A stretch of 64,000 bases of DNA, taken from contig NZ_CP080531.1 of assembly GCF_024746835.1 (NCBI RefSeq), forward strand, positions 7,212,001 to 7,276,000, given 5' to 3'. Position numbers and translations under genes: made by a program. The notes beneath the pieces are model-generated. The model was given only the letters and a program-made list of their open reading frames with translations. It was not told where the DNA came from and did not search any database. Source of the stretch: Mesorhizobium sp. AR02. Its GTDB lineage: Bacteria > Pseudomonadota > Alphaproteobacteria > Rhizobiales > Rhizobiaceae. Each line of letters begins with the position of its first letter. Position 1 is the first letter of the stretch. Shown piece after piece: positions 18,087 to 26,089 of this stretch.

Positions 18087-19439
18087 GTGACGGCGATCTT
18101 TGCGGAACAGGCGCTGCTGCCCGAGGGCTGGCAAGGCAATGTCAGGATCGCACTCGATGGAGGCCGCATCGCCACCGTCGAAGCGGGTACCACTCCGCAG
18201 GCCGGCGACGAGCGCCACGCCATCCTGGTGCCAGGCATGCCCAATCTGCACAGCCACGCCTTCCAGCGCGGCATGGCCGGCCTTGCCGAGCTTCGCGGCC
18301 CGTCCGCCGACAGTTTCTGGAGTTGGCGCGAGGTGATGTACCGCTTCGCGCTGTCGATGACTCCTGATCAGGTCGAGGCGGTTGCCGCACAGCTCTATGT
18401 CGAGATGCTGGAGGCCGGTTTTTCCCGCGTCGGTGAATTCCACTATTTGCACCACGACCGCGATGGAAAGCCCTACGCCAATCTCGCCGAGATGGCCGAG
18501 CGGATCGCCGCCGCCGCCGGCGAAACGGGCATCGGCCTGACGCTGCTGCCGGTGTTTTATGCGCACTCCTCCTTCGGCGGTGCCGCGCCCAACGAAGGCC
18601 AGCGCCGATTCATCAACGATGTGAAACGGTTCTCCCGGCTTGTTGAGAAGTCTAGCGAATCGGTTCGCGCTTTGAATCAGGCCGTCGTTGGTGTCGCCCC
18701 GCACAGCCTGCGCGCCGCGACACCGGAGGAACTGACCCAAATTGCCGCTTTGGCGCCGAATGGGCCGATCCACATCCACGTCGCCGAACAGGTGAAGGAG
18801 GTCGAGGACTGCCTTGCCTGGTCCGGCGCGCGGCCGGTCGAATTTCTGCTCAGCCATGCCGATGTCGACCAGCGCTGGTGCCTGATCCACGCCACCCATA
18901 TGACCGACGCCGAAACCATCGGCATGGCCAAGAGCGGCGCCATTGCCGGCCTTTGCCCAATCACCGAGGCCAATCTCGGCGACGGCACGTTTGCCGCGCC
19001 ATTGTTCGGGGAGCATGGTGGCCGCTTCGGTGTCGGCTCCGATTCCAATGTGCTGATCGGCCTGCCCGACGAATTGCGCCAGCTCGAATATTCGCAGCGC
19101 CTTGCGCACCGCGCCCGCAATGTGCTTGCCGTGGCCGGCGGCTCGACCGGCCGTGCGCTGTTCGACGCAGCACTTGATGGCGGCAGCGTCGCGCTCGGCG
19201 CCGGCGCCTCGCGGATCGCCGTCGGCGCAGCTGCCGATCTCGTCTCGCTCGACGCCAAGACCCCCTCGCTGGCCGGCAAGACCGGCGACGCGATCCTCGA
19301 CGCCTGGATCTTCGCCAATGGCAGCAAGGTCGACTGCGTCTGGGTGCATGGGCAGAAACAGGTCAGCGGCGGTCGGCATGCCAGGCGCGAAGCCATCGCC
19401 GAGCGGTTTCGCACTGTGATGACGGCGCTGTCGACATGA
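18087..19439 (+). CDS. hutF: N-formimino-L-glutamate deiminase (HutF)
   Basis: 450 residues from a GTG start. It converts formiminoglutamate to N-formylglutamate plus ammonia, feeding HutG. The amidohydrolase signature PNLHSHAFQRGMAGL (H55 and H57) is clear, as are IHVAEQ and the C-terminal VGSDSNVL region. An ATG 39 bases earlier is in frame, but GTG 18087 has a good GGAG six bases upstream (18077-18080) and gives the N-terminus expected for the family (TAIFAEQALLPEGW). Its stop overlaps the hutC start as ATGA. Confidence 0.94.
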   Translation: MTAIFAEQALLPEGWQGNVRIALDGGRIATVEAGTTPQAGDERHAILVPGMPNLHSHAFQRGMAGLAELRGPSADSFWSWREVMYRFALSMTPDQVEAVAAQLYVEMLEAGFSRVGEFHYLHHDRDGKPYANLAEMAERIAAAAGETGIGLTLLPVFYAHSSFGGAAPNEGQRRFINDVKRFSRLVEKSSESVRALNQAVVGVAPHSLRAATPEELTQIAALAPNGPIHIHVAEQVKEVEDCLAWSGARPVEFLLSHADVDQRWCLIHATHMTDAETIGMAKSGAIAGLCPITEANLGDGTFAAPLFGEHGGRFGVGSDSNVLIGLPDELRQLEYSQRLAHRARNVLAVAGGSTGRALFDAALDGGSVALGAGASRIAVGAAADLVSLDAKTPSLAGKTGDAILDAWIFANGSKVDCVWVHGQKQVSGGRHARREAIAERFRTVMTALST

Positions 19440-20176
19440 GCACGGTCGAGACAGTTGATGCCGACAGCGGCGGCTCGCTGCATCAGCGCATCCTGTCCGA
19501 CATCAGCGAAAAGATCCTATCCGGCGCCTGGGCGCCCGGCCATCGCATCCCGTTCGAGCACGAGCTGACGACCGAGTACAATTGCTCGCGCATGACGGTG
19601 AACAAGGCCCTGTCGCAGTTGGCAAAGGCCGGGCTGATCGAACGCCGCCGCCGCTCAGGCAGCTTTGTCCGGCAGCCGCAGTCGCAGGCAGCGGTGCTGG
19701 AACTTCACGACATCAGGATCGAGGTCGAAGCGCTTGGCCTGCTTTATCGTTACGAGCGGCTGGAGCGCTTGAAGCGGCGCAGCAACGCAGACGACAGAGC
19801 GCTACTCGGGCTGTCCGCCGCAGGGTCGGTGCTATGGCTCGAAGGCCTGCATTTTGCCGGCGAACGGCCATTCGCGCTCGAGCAGCGCCTGATCAATCTT
19901 TCAGCGGTTCCTGAAGCCGGCAACGAAGAGTTCAGGGAAATCGCTGCCGGGCCCTGGCTGATCGGCCGTGTGCCGTGGAGCGAGGCCGAACACCGCATCC
20001 GTGCCATGGCCGCCGATGAGACCGTTGCCGACGCGCTCGACATCGATCCCGGCGCGCCCTGCCTGGTGGTCGAGCGCCGCACCTGGAGCGCGGAACACCC
20101 GGTCACCCATGTCCGGTTTGTCTATCCGGCGGAAAGCCACACGCTGGTGGCGCGTTTCACGCCGTCGCAGGGGTAG
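19436..20176 (+). CDS. hutC: Histidine utilisation repressor HutC (GntR family)
   Basis: 246 residues. A winged-helix DNA-binding domain fills about residues 12-80 (motifs LHQRILSDI, ELTTEYNCSRMTVNKALSQL). A UTRA effector domain follows to the end (for example VPWSEAEHRIRA and CLVVERRTW). HutC represses hut genes and is released by urocanate. It overlaps hutF by four bases, so repressor and enzyme are translated together. The palindrome at 18018-18031 is its probable target. Confidence 0.92.
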   Translation: MSTVETVDADSGGSLHQRILSDISEKILSGAWAPGHRIPFEHELTTEYNCSRMTVNKALSQLAKAGLIERRRRSGSFVRQPQSQAAVLELHDIRIEVEALGLLYRYERLERLKRRSNADDRALLGLSAAGSVLWLEGLHFAGERPFALEQRLINLSAVPEAGNEEFREIAAGPWLIGRVPWSEAEHRIRAMAADETVADALDIDPGAPCLVVERRTWSAEHPVTHVRFVYPAESHTLVARFTPSQG

Positions 20177-20180
20177 CGCC

Positions 20181-20314
20181 TTTTACCCTCCCCCTCGTGG
20201 GGAGGGTCGGCGAGCCGACGTTGCGAAGCAAGGTTGGCGAGACGGGGTGGGGGGCGGCGCCGACCCCCACCCCGCTGCTTTGCAGCGACCCTCCCCCCAA
20301 GGGGGAGGGTAAAA
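20181..20314. repeat. Interspersed palindromic repeat between hutC and ridA
   Basis: The outer arms 20181-20209 and 20286-20314 are inverted 29-base copies with two mismatches, starting TTTTACCCTCCCC and ending GGGGAGGGTAAAA. A second inner inverted pair of GGGGTGGGGG / CCCCCACCCC lies around 20233-20273. It sits between two converging genes, where the flanking T/A runs would make it a bidirectional terminator. It shares its layout, but not its sequence, with the element at 944-1087. Confidence 0.78.
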
Positions 20315-20317
20315 AGC

Positions 20318-20662
20318 TTAAATCGCCGCGGTAACAATAATCTCGACCAGATATTCCGGGCCGGCGAGCTTGGCTTCGCCGGTGGCGCGGGCGGGGGTGT
20401 GGCCCTTCGGCACCCACTTGTCCCACTCCGAATTCATCTCGGCGAAGGTGCCCATGTCGGCCAGCCAGATGATCGCCTGAACGATCTTGGTCTTGTCGGT
20501 GCCGGCCTTGGCCAGCAATTCGTCGATGGTCGCCAGGATATCGCGGGTCTGCGAGGCAACGTTGCCGCCGGGCTCGCCGACCTGGCCGGCCAGATAGGCG
20601 GTGTTGCCGTGGATGACGATCTGGCTCATGCGCGGGCCAACATCGATGCGACGAATGCTCAT
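20318..20662 (-). CDS. RidA family protein (YjgF/YER057c/UK114)
   Basis: 114 residues. Members deaminate reactive enamine/imine intermediates made by PLP enzymes. The conserved arginine of the active site is present (R92 in TPARATGEA), as are NTAYLAGQVGE and the C-terminal YLVEIIVTA strand. The start follows AAGGA at eight bases. It is monocistronic and converges on hutC across the repeat. Its substrate is not indicated by the neighbours. Confidence 0.88.
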   Translation of the reverse strand: MSIRRIDVGPRMSQIVIHGNTAYLAGQVGEPGGNVASQTRDILATIDELLAKAGTDKTKIVQAIIWLADMGTFAEMNSEWDKWVPKGHTPARATGEAKLAGPEYLVEIIVTAAI

Positions 20663-20815
20663 GGGAGGTTCCTTCCTGTTATGGGTGGCGACTGTTTAGA
20701 GTTGCGGTTCGCTTCGGGCAAGGCCGCCGGGCCAAATCCCCTTGGACCAGTGCGCAGGAGACTCACGGCAAGTTGAGCCCTCGGTCGCAATTCCGCCCGA
20801 TTGGCTTGTTGACTA

Positions 20816-20827
20816 ATGTAATAACAT
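20816..20827. promoter_or_regulatory. Candidate Zur box upstream of znuC
   Basis: ATGTAATAACAT, a 12-base near-palindrome with one non-complementary pair, lies about 56 bases before the znuC start in an AT-rich patch. It resembles the half-sites of the stronger site at 23609-23623 (TGTTAT / ATAACA) in front of the zinc GTPase gene. Zinc-dependent repression by Zur is the expected control of znu genes; the site assignment is inference. Confidence 0.5.
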
Positions 20828-20882
20828 CACATATCCAATCGTCCCCTGCCCCCGGCCGGGTTTCGCTGCTCCACGGAACGAC

Positions 20883-21707
20883 ATGACTCAGACCTGCCTG
20901 ACCTTCCGCGACCTGACGCTTGGCTATGGCAGCCACCCGGCGATTCATCATCTCGACGGCGCGATCCGCAAGGGCTCGCTGACGGCCGTGGTTGGCGCCA
21001 ACGGCTCCGGCAAATCGACGCTGATGAAGGGCATTGTCGGCGTGCTGAAGCCGATGGCTGGCGAGGTTGTTCGCGCATCCGGCGTGCGCGCCGCCTACCT
21101 GCCGCAGCAATCGGAACTCGACCGCTCCTTCCCGGCACGCGTCGTCGATCTGGTCTCGCTCGGCCTGTGGCCGAAACGCGGCATGCTCGGCCGCTATACC
21201 AAGGAAGATCGCGATTCCGTCAGCCAGGCGTTGATGGCGGTCGGCCTTGGCGGTTTCGAGAAGCGTCCGATCGACACGCTGTCGGGCGGCCAGCTGCAGC
21301 GCACGCTGTTTGCCCGCGTGCTGTTGCAGGATGCCGACCTCATCCTGCTCGACGAACCATTCAATGCCGTCGATGCCAAGACGGTGGGCGACTTGATTGC
21401 GCTCATCAAGCGCTGGCACGGCGAGGAACGCACCATCATGGTCGTCGTCCACGATCTTGATCTCGTGCGCCAGAATTTCCCCGAAACCCTGCTTTTGGCT
21501 CGCCAGCCGATCGCGTGGGGCGAAACGCGCGAGACGCTGAAGCCGGAAAACCTGCTGCGCGCCCGCCGTTTTCATGAGGCCTGGGAAGAAAACGCTCCTT
21601 GGTGCGAACCGGACGAGCACGCTCATGATCATGGGCACGATCACGACCATCACGGCCACGCTCACGATCACGACCATCGCCACGGCGCCGGACCGAGGGC
21701 TGCCTGA
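20883..21707 (+). CDS. znuC: Zinc ABC transporter ATP-binding protein ZnuC
   Basis: 274 residues. The ATPase energises zinc import with ZnuB and ZnuA. Walker A VGANGSGKS (37-45), signature LSGGQ (133-137) and Walker B LILLDE (153-158) are intact. The last 30 residues are an unusual tail in which residues 246-267 are mostly alternating His and Asp (12 histidines), probably a zinc-binding extension. Its stop overlaps the znuB start by one base (TGATG). Confidence 0.94.
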   Translation: MTQTCLTFRDLTLGYGSHPAIHHLDGAIRKGSLTAVVGANGSGKSTLMKGIVGVLKPMAGEVVRASGVRAAYLPQQSELDRSFPARVVDLVSLGLWPKRGMLGRYTKEDRDSVSQALMAVGLGGFEKRPIDTLSGGQLQRTLFARVLLQDADLILLDEPFNAVDAKTVGDLIALIKRWHGEERTIMVVVHDLDLVRQNFPETLLLARQPIAWGETRETLKPENLLRARRFHEAWEENAPWCEPDEHAHDHGHDHDHHGHAHDHDHRHGAGPRAA

Positions 21708-22582
21708 TGGACGCGCTCTACGGTCTTTTCATCGCGCCCTTCGCCGATTTCGGTTTCATGCAGCGGGCGCTGTTCGGCTCGCTGATGCTGTCGCTCGGCG
21801 CCTGCCCGATCGGCGTCTTCTTGATGCTGCGGCGCATGAGCCTGTCGGGCGACGCCATGGCGCATGCCATCCTGCCCGGGGCGGCCGCCGGCTTCCTGTT
21901 CTATGGGCTCGAAATCCTGCCGATGACCATTGGTGGCCTGATCGCCGGCGTCATCGTCGCGCTCGGCGCCGGTGCCGTCTCGCGCTTTACCATTCAGCGC
22001 GAGGACGCCTCGATGGCGGCCTTTTATCTGATCTCGCTCGCCATCGGCGTGCTGATGGTGTCGATCCGCGGCTCCAGCGTCGATCTCATGCATGTGCTGT
22101 TCGGCACGGTGCTGGCGCTCAACAACGAGGCGCTGATCCTGATTGGCGGCATCGTCGCGGTGACGCTGGTCAGCCTCGCTATCTTCTGGCGGGCGCTGGT
22201 CGCGGAATGCCTCGATCCGCTGTTCCTGCGTTCGGTCAGCAAGATGGGCAGCCCCGTGCATTTCATCTTCCTCGGCCTCGTCGTGCTCAATCTCGTCGGC
22301 GGCTTCCAGGCGCTCGGCACTTTGCTGTCCGTCGGGCTGATGATGCTGCCGGCGGCAGCCGCCCGCTTCTGGACGGTGCGCGTCGAGCCGATGTGCGTGC
22401 TGGCCGTGCTGATCGGCTTTGCCTCCTGCATCGCCGGGCTGCTTTTGTCCTATCACGCCTCGCTGCCGTCCGGTCCGGCCATCATCCTGTCGGCCGGCGT
22501 CGTCTACTTCGCCTCGATCCTGTTCGGCACGCGCGGCATTCTGCGCGCGCGCATCATCCATCACCGTCACAGAACGGCCTGA
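21707..22582 (+). CDS. znuB: Zinc ABC transporter permease ZnuB
   Basis: 291 residues, almost entirely hydrophobic, with seven to nine predicted membrane helices. It belongs to the ABC-3 metal permease family; the segment LSLGACPIGVFLMLRRMSLSG followed by DAMAHAILPG is typical. It forms the channel of the ZnuABC importer. It is translationally coupled to znuC and followed 29 bases later by znuA. Confidence 0.94.
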   Translation: MDALYGLFIAPFADFGFMQRALFGSLMLSLGACPIGVFLMLRRMSLSGDAMAHAILPGAAAGFLFYGLEILPMTIGGLIAGVIVALGAGAVSRFTIQREDASMAAFYLISLAIGVLMVSIRGSSVDLMHVLFGTVLALNNEALILIGGIVAVTLVSLAIFWRALVAECLDPLFLRSVSKMGSPVHFIFLGLVVLNLVGGFQALGTLLSVGLMMLPAAAARFWTVRVEPMCVLAVLIGFASCIAGLLLSYHASLPSGPAIILSAGVVYFASILFGTRGILRARIIHHRHRTA

Positions 22583-22611
22583 TTCCCCGCCCCTGAAAGG
22601 AGACCCCGTCT

Positions 22612-23553
22612 ATGTTGAAATCCATCCGTGCCGCCCTGGCGATGAGCGTTATAACATTAACTGCCTTTGGTGCGTCGTCGGCCTTCGCGGCACCGCTGAA
22701 AGTGGTCGCCAGCTTCACCGTCATTGCCGATTTTGCCAAAAATGTCGGCGGCGACCGTGTCGACATCACCACCATCGTCGGCCCGGATGGCGATGCCCAT
22801 GTCTATGAGCCGAGTCCAGCCGACGCAGTCGCCATGGCCAAGGCCGATATCGTTCTGGTCAACGGCCTGCATTTCGAAGGCTTTTTGCAGCGGTTGGTCG
22901 ACGCCAGCGCCACCAAGGCCTCGATCATCACCTTGACCAATGGCGTGACGCCGATCGACTTCAAGCCTGAATTCGCCGACGCGGACGCCGCCGAGGGTGC
23001 CGGCACCGGCGGCGGCAAGACCGTCACCGATCCGCACGCCTTCCAGTCGATCGCCAATGCCAAGATCTATGTGAAGAACATCGCCGAGGCATTCTGCGCC
23101 GCCGACAGTGAGGGCTGCGTCAGCTACCAGACCAATGCCGCCGCTTACGCCAAGAAGCTCGATGCGCTGGAAGGCGAAGTGAAGGCCGCGATCCAGTCGA
23201 TCCCCGAGGCAAAGCGCGTCGTCATCACCTCGCATGATGCCTTCGGCTATTTCGAGCACGAATACGGCCTGACCTTCCTCGCCCCGCAAGGCATCTCGAC
23301 CGATTCGGAACCATCGGCCGCCGATGTCGCCAAGCTGGTCGAGCAGGTGAAGCAGGACAAGGCCGCCGCGATCTTCGTGGAAAACATCACCAACCCGCGC
23401 CTGATCGAGCAAATCGCCAGCGAGACCGGCATCAAGGTGGGCGGCACACTCTATTCGGACGCGCTGTCGCAGGCCGATGGCCCCGGCTCGACCTATATCG
23501 ACATGATGCACAACAACATTCGCCAGATCAAAGGCGCCATTCTCGGCAGCTGA
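22612..23553 (+). CDS. znuA: Zinc ABC transporter substrate-binding protein ZnuA
   Basis: 313 residues with an N-terminal signal peptide (about residues 1-26, cleavage after SAFA). Cluster A-I metal-binding protein: likely zinc ligands H63 (GDAHVYEP), H142 (TDPHAFQS), H208 (TSHDAFGYF) and an aspartate near the C-terminus (YSDALS). The loop before H142 is glycine-rich (EGAGTGGG) rather than His-rich as in many ZnuA proteins; in this operon the His-rich stretch is on ZnuC instead. It is the last gene of znuCBA and is followed by a strong terminator. Confidence 0.94.
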   Translation: MLKSIRAALAMSVITLTAFGASSAFAAPLKVVASFTVIADFAKNVGGDRVDITTIVGPDGDAHVYEPSPADAVAMAKADIVLVNGLHFEGFLQRLVDASATKASIITLTNGVTPIDFKPEFADADAAEGAGTGGGKTVTDPHAFQSIANAKIYVKNIAEAFCAADSEGCVSYQTNAAAYAKKLDALEGEVKAAIQSIPEAKRVVITSHDAFGYFEHEYGLTFLAPQGISTDSEPSAADVAKLVEQVKQDKAAAIFVENITNPRLIEQIASETGIKVGGTLYSDALSQADGPGSTYIDMMHNNIRQIKGAILGS

Positions 23554-23570
23554 GGCAAGCCCACTCTCGA

Positions 23571-23596
23571 AAGGCGGAGCCAGTCTCCGCCTTTTT
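23571..23596 (+). terminator. Intrinsic terminator after znuA
   Basis: AAGGCGGAG (23571-23579) pairs perfectly with CTCCGCCTT (23585-23593) across a five-base loop, and the stem runs into TTTTT. This is a textbook Rho-independent terminator 17 bases after the znuA stop. It separates znuCBA from the following zinc GTPase gene, which has its own Zur-like box. Confidence 0.85.
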
Positions 23597-23608
23597 CATC
23601 GGTTACTT

Positions 23609-23623
23609 TGTTATAAAATAACA
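23609..23623. promoter_or_regulatory. Candidate Zur box upstream of the COG0523 gene
   Basis: TGTTATAAAATAACA is a perfect palindrome of two six-base arms around AAA, in an AT-rich stretch between the znuA terminator and the next start at 23666. The form TGTTAT-N-ATAACA is close to Zur boxes known in alphaproteobacteria, and both flanking genes are zinc genes. The assignment rests on sequence form and context. Confidence 0.68.
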
Positions 23624-23665
23624 TAACAAGATGTAAATCACCCCTATCCTCCTGGATCCAAAAAC

Positions 23666-24873
23666 ATGAATCAAATACCCGGCTTCAAACGCCTTCCCGT
23701 CACGGTGCTTTCCGGCTTTCTCGGTGCCGGCAAGACCACGCTGCTCAACCACATCCTGTCGAACCGCGAGGGCCGCCGCGTCGCTGTCATCGTCAACGAC
23801 ATGAGCGAGATCAACATCGATGCCGAGCTGGTGCGCGACGGCGCCGACCTGTCACGCACCGACGAAAAACTGGTGGAGATGTCGAATGGCTGCATTGCTG
23901 CACGCTCCGCGACGACCTGTTGAAGGAGGTCCGCGCGCTGGCCGAACAGGGCCGCTTCGATTATCTGCTGATCGAATCGACCGGCATTTCCGAGCCCCTT
24001 CCCGTCGCCGCGACCTTCGATTTCCGCGACGAGACTGGGAATAGCCTGTCCGACGTTGCCCGCCTCGACACGATGGTGACCGTGGTCGACGCGCTCAATT
24101 TGCTCAAGGATTATTCCTCGTCGGATTTCCTCAAGCAGCGCGGCCAATCGCTTGGCGAGCAGGACAGCCGGGCGCTGGTCGACCTTCTGGTCGAGCAGAT
24201 CGAGTTCGCCGACATCGTGGTGCTGAACAAGATCGGCTTGGCGAGCCCGCACCAGCGCGATATGGCAAGGCTGATCGTGCGGGCGCTCAACCCCGATGCC
24301 GAGATGGTCGAAGCCGATTTTGGCAAGGTGCCGCTCGACAAGGTGCTCGCCACCGGCCGTTTCGATTTCGACAAGGCGCAGCAGAACCCGCTCTGGTTCA
24401 AGGAACTCAATGGTTTTCGCGATCATGTTGCCGAGACGGAGGAATACGGCATCCGCTCCTTCGTCTACCGGGCGCGAAAACCGTTCGAGCCGGCTGGGTT
24501 TCAGGCCTTCATCGATCGCGCATGGCCAGGCGTGGTGCGCGCCAAAGGCTTCTTCTGGCTGGCGACACGGCCGCGCCATGTCGGCGAAATGAGCCAGGCC
24601 GGCGCATTGGTGCGGACCGAAAAGCGCGGCCTGTGGTGGGCCGCCGTGCCGCAAAGCCGCTGGCCCGACCATGCGGACTGGCGCCAAAGCATGGCCCCCT
24701 ATCTCGACCCTGTCTGGGGCGATCGCCGCCAGGAACTGGTCTTCATCGGCTGCGAACCGATGGACGAGGCGAAAATCCGCACTGAACTGGACGACTGCCT
24801 TGTCGAAACCGAGGACTTCCGTCCCGAACTGTGGCGGGCGCTACCCGATCCGTTCCCGGCCTGGGCAGCCTGA
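23666..24873 (+). pseudogene. COG0523 (CobW/ZNG-like) zinc GTPase, frameshifted at the CxCC motif
   Basis: Two frames make one gene. The first (23666-23923) has Walker [10 protein letters not shown] and reads to MSNGCI (residue 77), then goes out of frame. The second carries the rest: LLIESTGISEP, VVDALN, VLNKIG and the C-terminal CobW_C domain (GFFWLATRP, GCEPMDEAKI). The family motif is NGCICC. Here the bases read TGC ATT GCT GCA instead of TGC ATT TGC TGC, so one T is missing at about 23896, and restoring it rejoins the frames exactly. The family delivers zinc to client proteins under zinc limitation, matching the Zur-like box upstream. It is either truly inactivated or a sequencing error. 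Confidence 0.85.
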
Positions 24874-24988
24874 GTTGGAATCCTCGCCGGAAACGTCTAT
24901 CTCTGCAGAACGATTTCCGCCGGCGGATTGCCGGCCACGTCGGGGAGTGGCAAGACTCCTCGACAAACCAGATTGCGAGGATGCAGCC

Positions 24989-25327
24989 ATGGAATACCGC
25001 GAAATCAGCGAGGATTATTCGGTCTCTGGCCAGATCCAGGCCGAAGACATCGCCGCCATCAAGGAAGCCGGCTTCAAGAGCGTCATCTGCAACCGGCCTG
25101 ACGATGAGCAGCCCGGCCAGCCTTCGGCCAAAAGCATCGGGTCGGCGGTCGAAGCCGCCGGCCTCGCCTTCCGCTACATCCCCGTCATCAGCGGCCAGAT
25201 CACCGCCGAGAACGTGGAAGACCAGGCCGAGGCGCTGGACGCGCTCGAAGGCCCGGTCTTCGCCTATTGCCGCTCGGGTGCGCGCTGCACGAATCTGTAC
25301 GGGCTGATCCAGCAGTCGAAGGGCTGA
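24989..25327 (+). CDS. TIGR01244 / DUF442 phosphatase-like sulfur transferase family protein
   Basis: 112 residues. It resembles the small domain found alone or fused to Blh metallo-hydrolases in rhizobia. The P-loop-like FAYCRSGARCTNLY provides the likely active cysteine and arginine of a dual-specificity-phosphatase fold. The frame is open much further upstream, but that part overlaps the zinc GTPase; ATG 24989 has GAGG eight bases before it and gives the normal family length. The true substrate is unknown, with sulfide or persulfide handling suggested for relatives. Confidence 0.75.
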   Translation: MEYREISEDYSVSGQIQAEDIAAIKEAGFKSVICNRPDDEQPGQPSAKSIGSAVEAAGLAFRYIPVISGQITAENVEDQAEALDALEGPVFAYCRSGARCTNLYGLIQQSKG

Positions 25328-25341
25328 AAATTGTCCAGCGC

Positions 25342-25485
25342 AAGGTGTGCTGAGATTCAGGTCAGGCCGAGTCGAAAATGGTGGTTTCCGAGAACCGGAG
25401 CGGAGCGTACTTAAAGTACGTGAGCACCGGAAGCGCAGGAAGCCGCCATTTGCAGACCGGTCTCACCTGAATATCGACACACCTT
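25342..25485. repeat. Nested palindromic repeat reaching the stop of the Lrp-family gene
   Basis: Imperfect 21-base outer arms (25342-25362 and 25465-25485), a second pair of 14-base arms with two mismatches (25376-25389 AAATGGTGGTTTCC and 25438-25451), and a central GTACTTAAAGTAC palindrome (25407-25419) nest inside each other. The outer arm runs into the stop codon of the minus-strand Lrp gene. The whole could form one long cruciform between two converging genes. It belongs to a different sequence family from the other three repeats. Confidence 0.68.
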
Positions 25486-25984
25486 AAATCGGCAGCGCAC
25501 CGGTCTCCTTCAGCGTCTCCAGCACGATCGCCGTCTTCACATGCTGGACGGATTCATGCGGCAGGAGCACGCCGTTGACGAATTCCGACAGTGATTTGAG
25601 ATCGGGCGTCACCACCTTCAGGATATAATCCATCTCGCCGGTCAGCGCGTGCGCCTCCTGCACCTCCGGCAGCCGCGCCACCAGTTCGCCGAAGCGCCTG
25701 GCGTTGTCGCGGTTGTGGGTGGCAAGCGTTACCGAAATGACGTTGACCAGCGAGAAGCCGAGCTTGTCGCGGTCGAGCACCGCCCGATAGCCCTTGATGT
25801 AGCCGTCCTCCTCGAGCCGCTGGCGGCGGCGCGAGCATTGCGATGCCGACAGGTTCACCCGCTCCGAGAGATCGTTGTTGGTCAGCCGCGCGTCACCCTG
25901 CAGGAGCGCCATTATCTTGCGGTCAAGCTGATCAATGCGCGCCTCATCCATGGTTTTATCTCTCATCATGCATGTTTCACGCAT
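25484..25984 (-). CDS. Lrp/AsnC family transcriptional regulator, probable regulator of hppD
   Basis: 166 residues from the first ATG; starting at MRDKTMDEARIDQLD or at MDEARIDQLD would give a more usual 155-160. An AsnC-type helix-turn-helix (LTNNDLSERVNLSASQCSRR) is followed by a RAM effector domain (EAHALTGEMDYILKVV). Lrp-family proteins sense amino acids. It is divergent from hppD across 105 bases, so tyrosine- or phenylalanine-responsive control of hppD is the natural guess. Confidence 0.85.
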   Translation of the reverse strand: MRETCMMRDKTMDEARIDQLDRKIMALLQGDARLTNNDLSERVNLSASQCSRRRQRLEEDGYIKGYRAVLDRDKLGFSLVNVISVTLATHNRDNARRFGELVARLPEVQEAHALTGEMDYILKVVTPDLKSLSEFVNGVLLPHESVQHVKTAIVLETLKETGALPI

Positions 25985-25995
25985 GACATCATCAT

Positions 25996-26009
25996 TTCAA
26001 GCGTTTGAA
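25996..26009. promoter_or_regulatory. Small palindrome in the lrp-hppD divergent promoter
   Basis: TTCAAGCGTTTGAA has five-base complementary arms around GCGT. It lies 12 bases from the first ATG of the Lrp gene and 80 bases before hppD. It is a reasonable operator candidate for the Lrp-family regulator, but the arms are short and chance occurrence cannot be excluded. Confidence 0.3.
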
Positions 26010-26089
26010 TGCAAGCACCATGCGCCGGCTCCGCGCTATGATGGCGTGAGATGGCCTTTTCAGGCCAAGCCAGTTTTCGGAGGAATACC

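Noticed and set aside
17982..19379. 465-codon open frame antisense to hutF
   Set aside because: hutF has clear family motifs and coupling to hutC; the antisense frame has none.
22648..22655. GTTATAAC palindrome that resembles a Zur half-pair
   Set aside because: It lies inside the znuA signal-peptide coding region, is only eight bases, and znuA is part of znuCBA; a coincidence is more likely.
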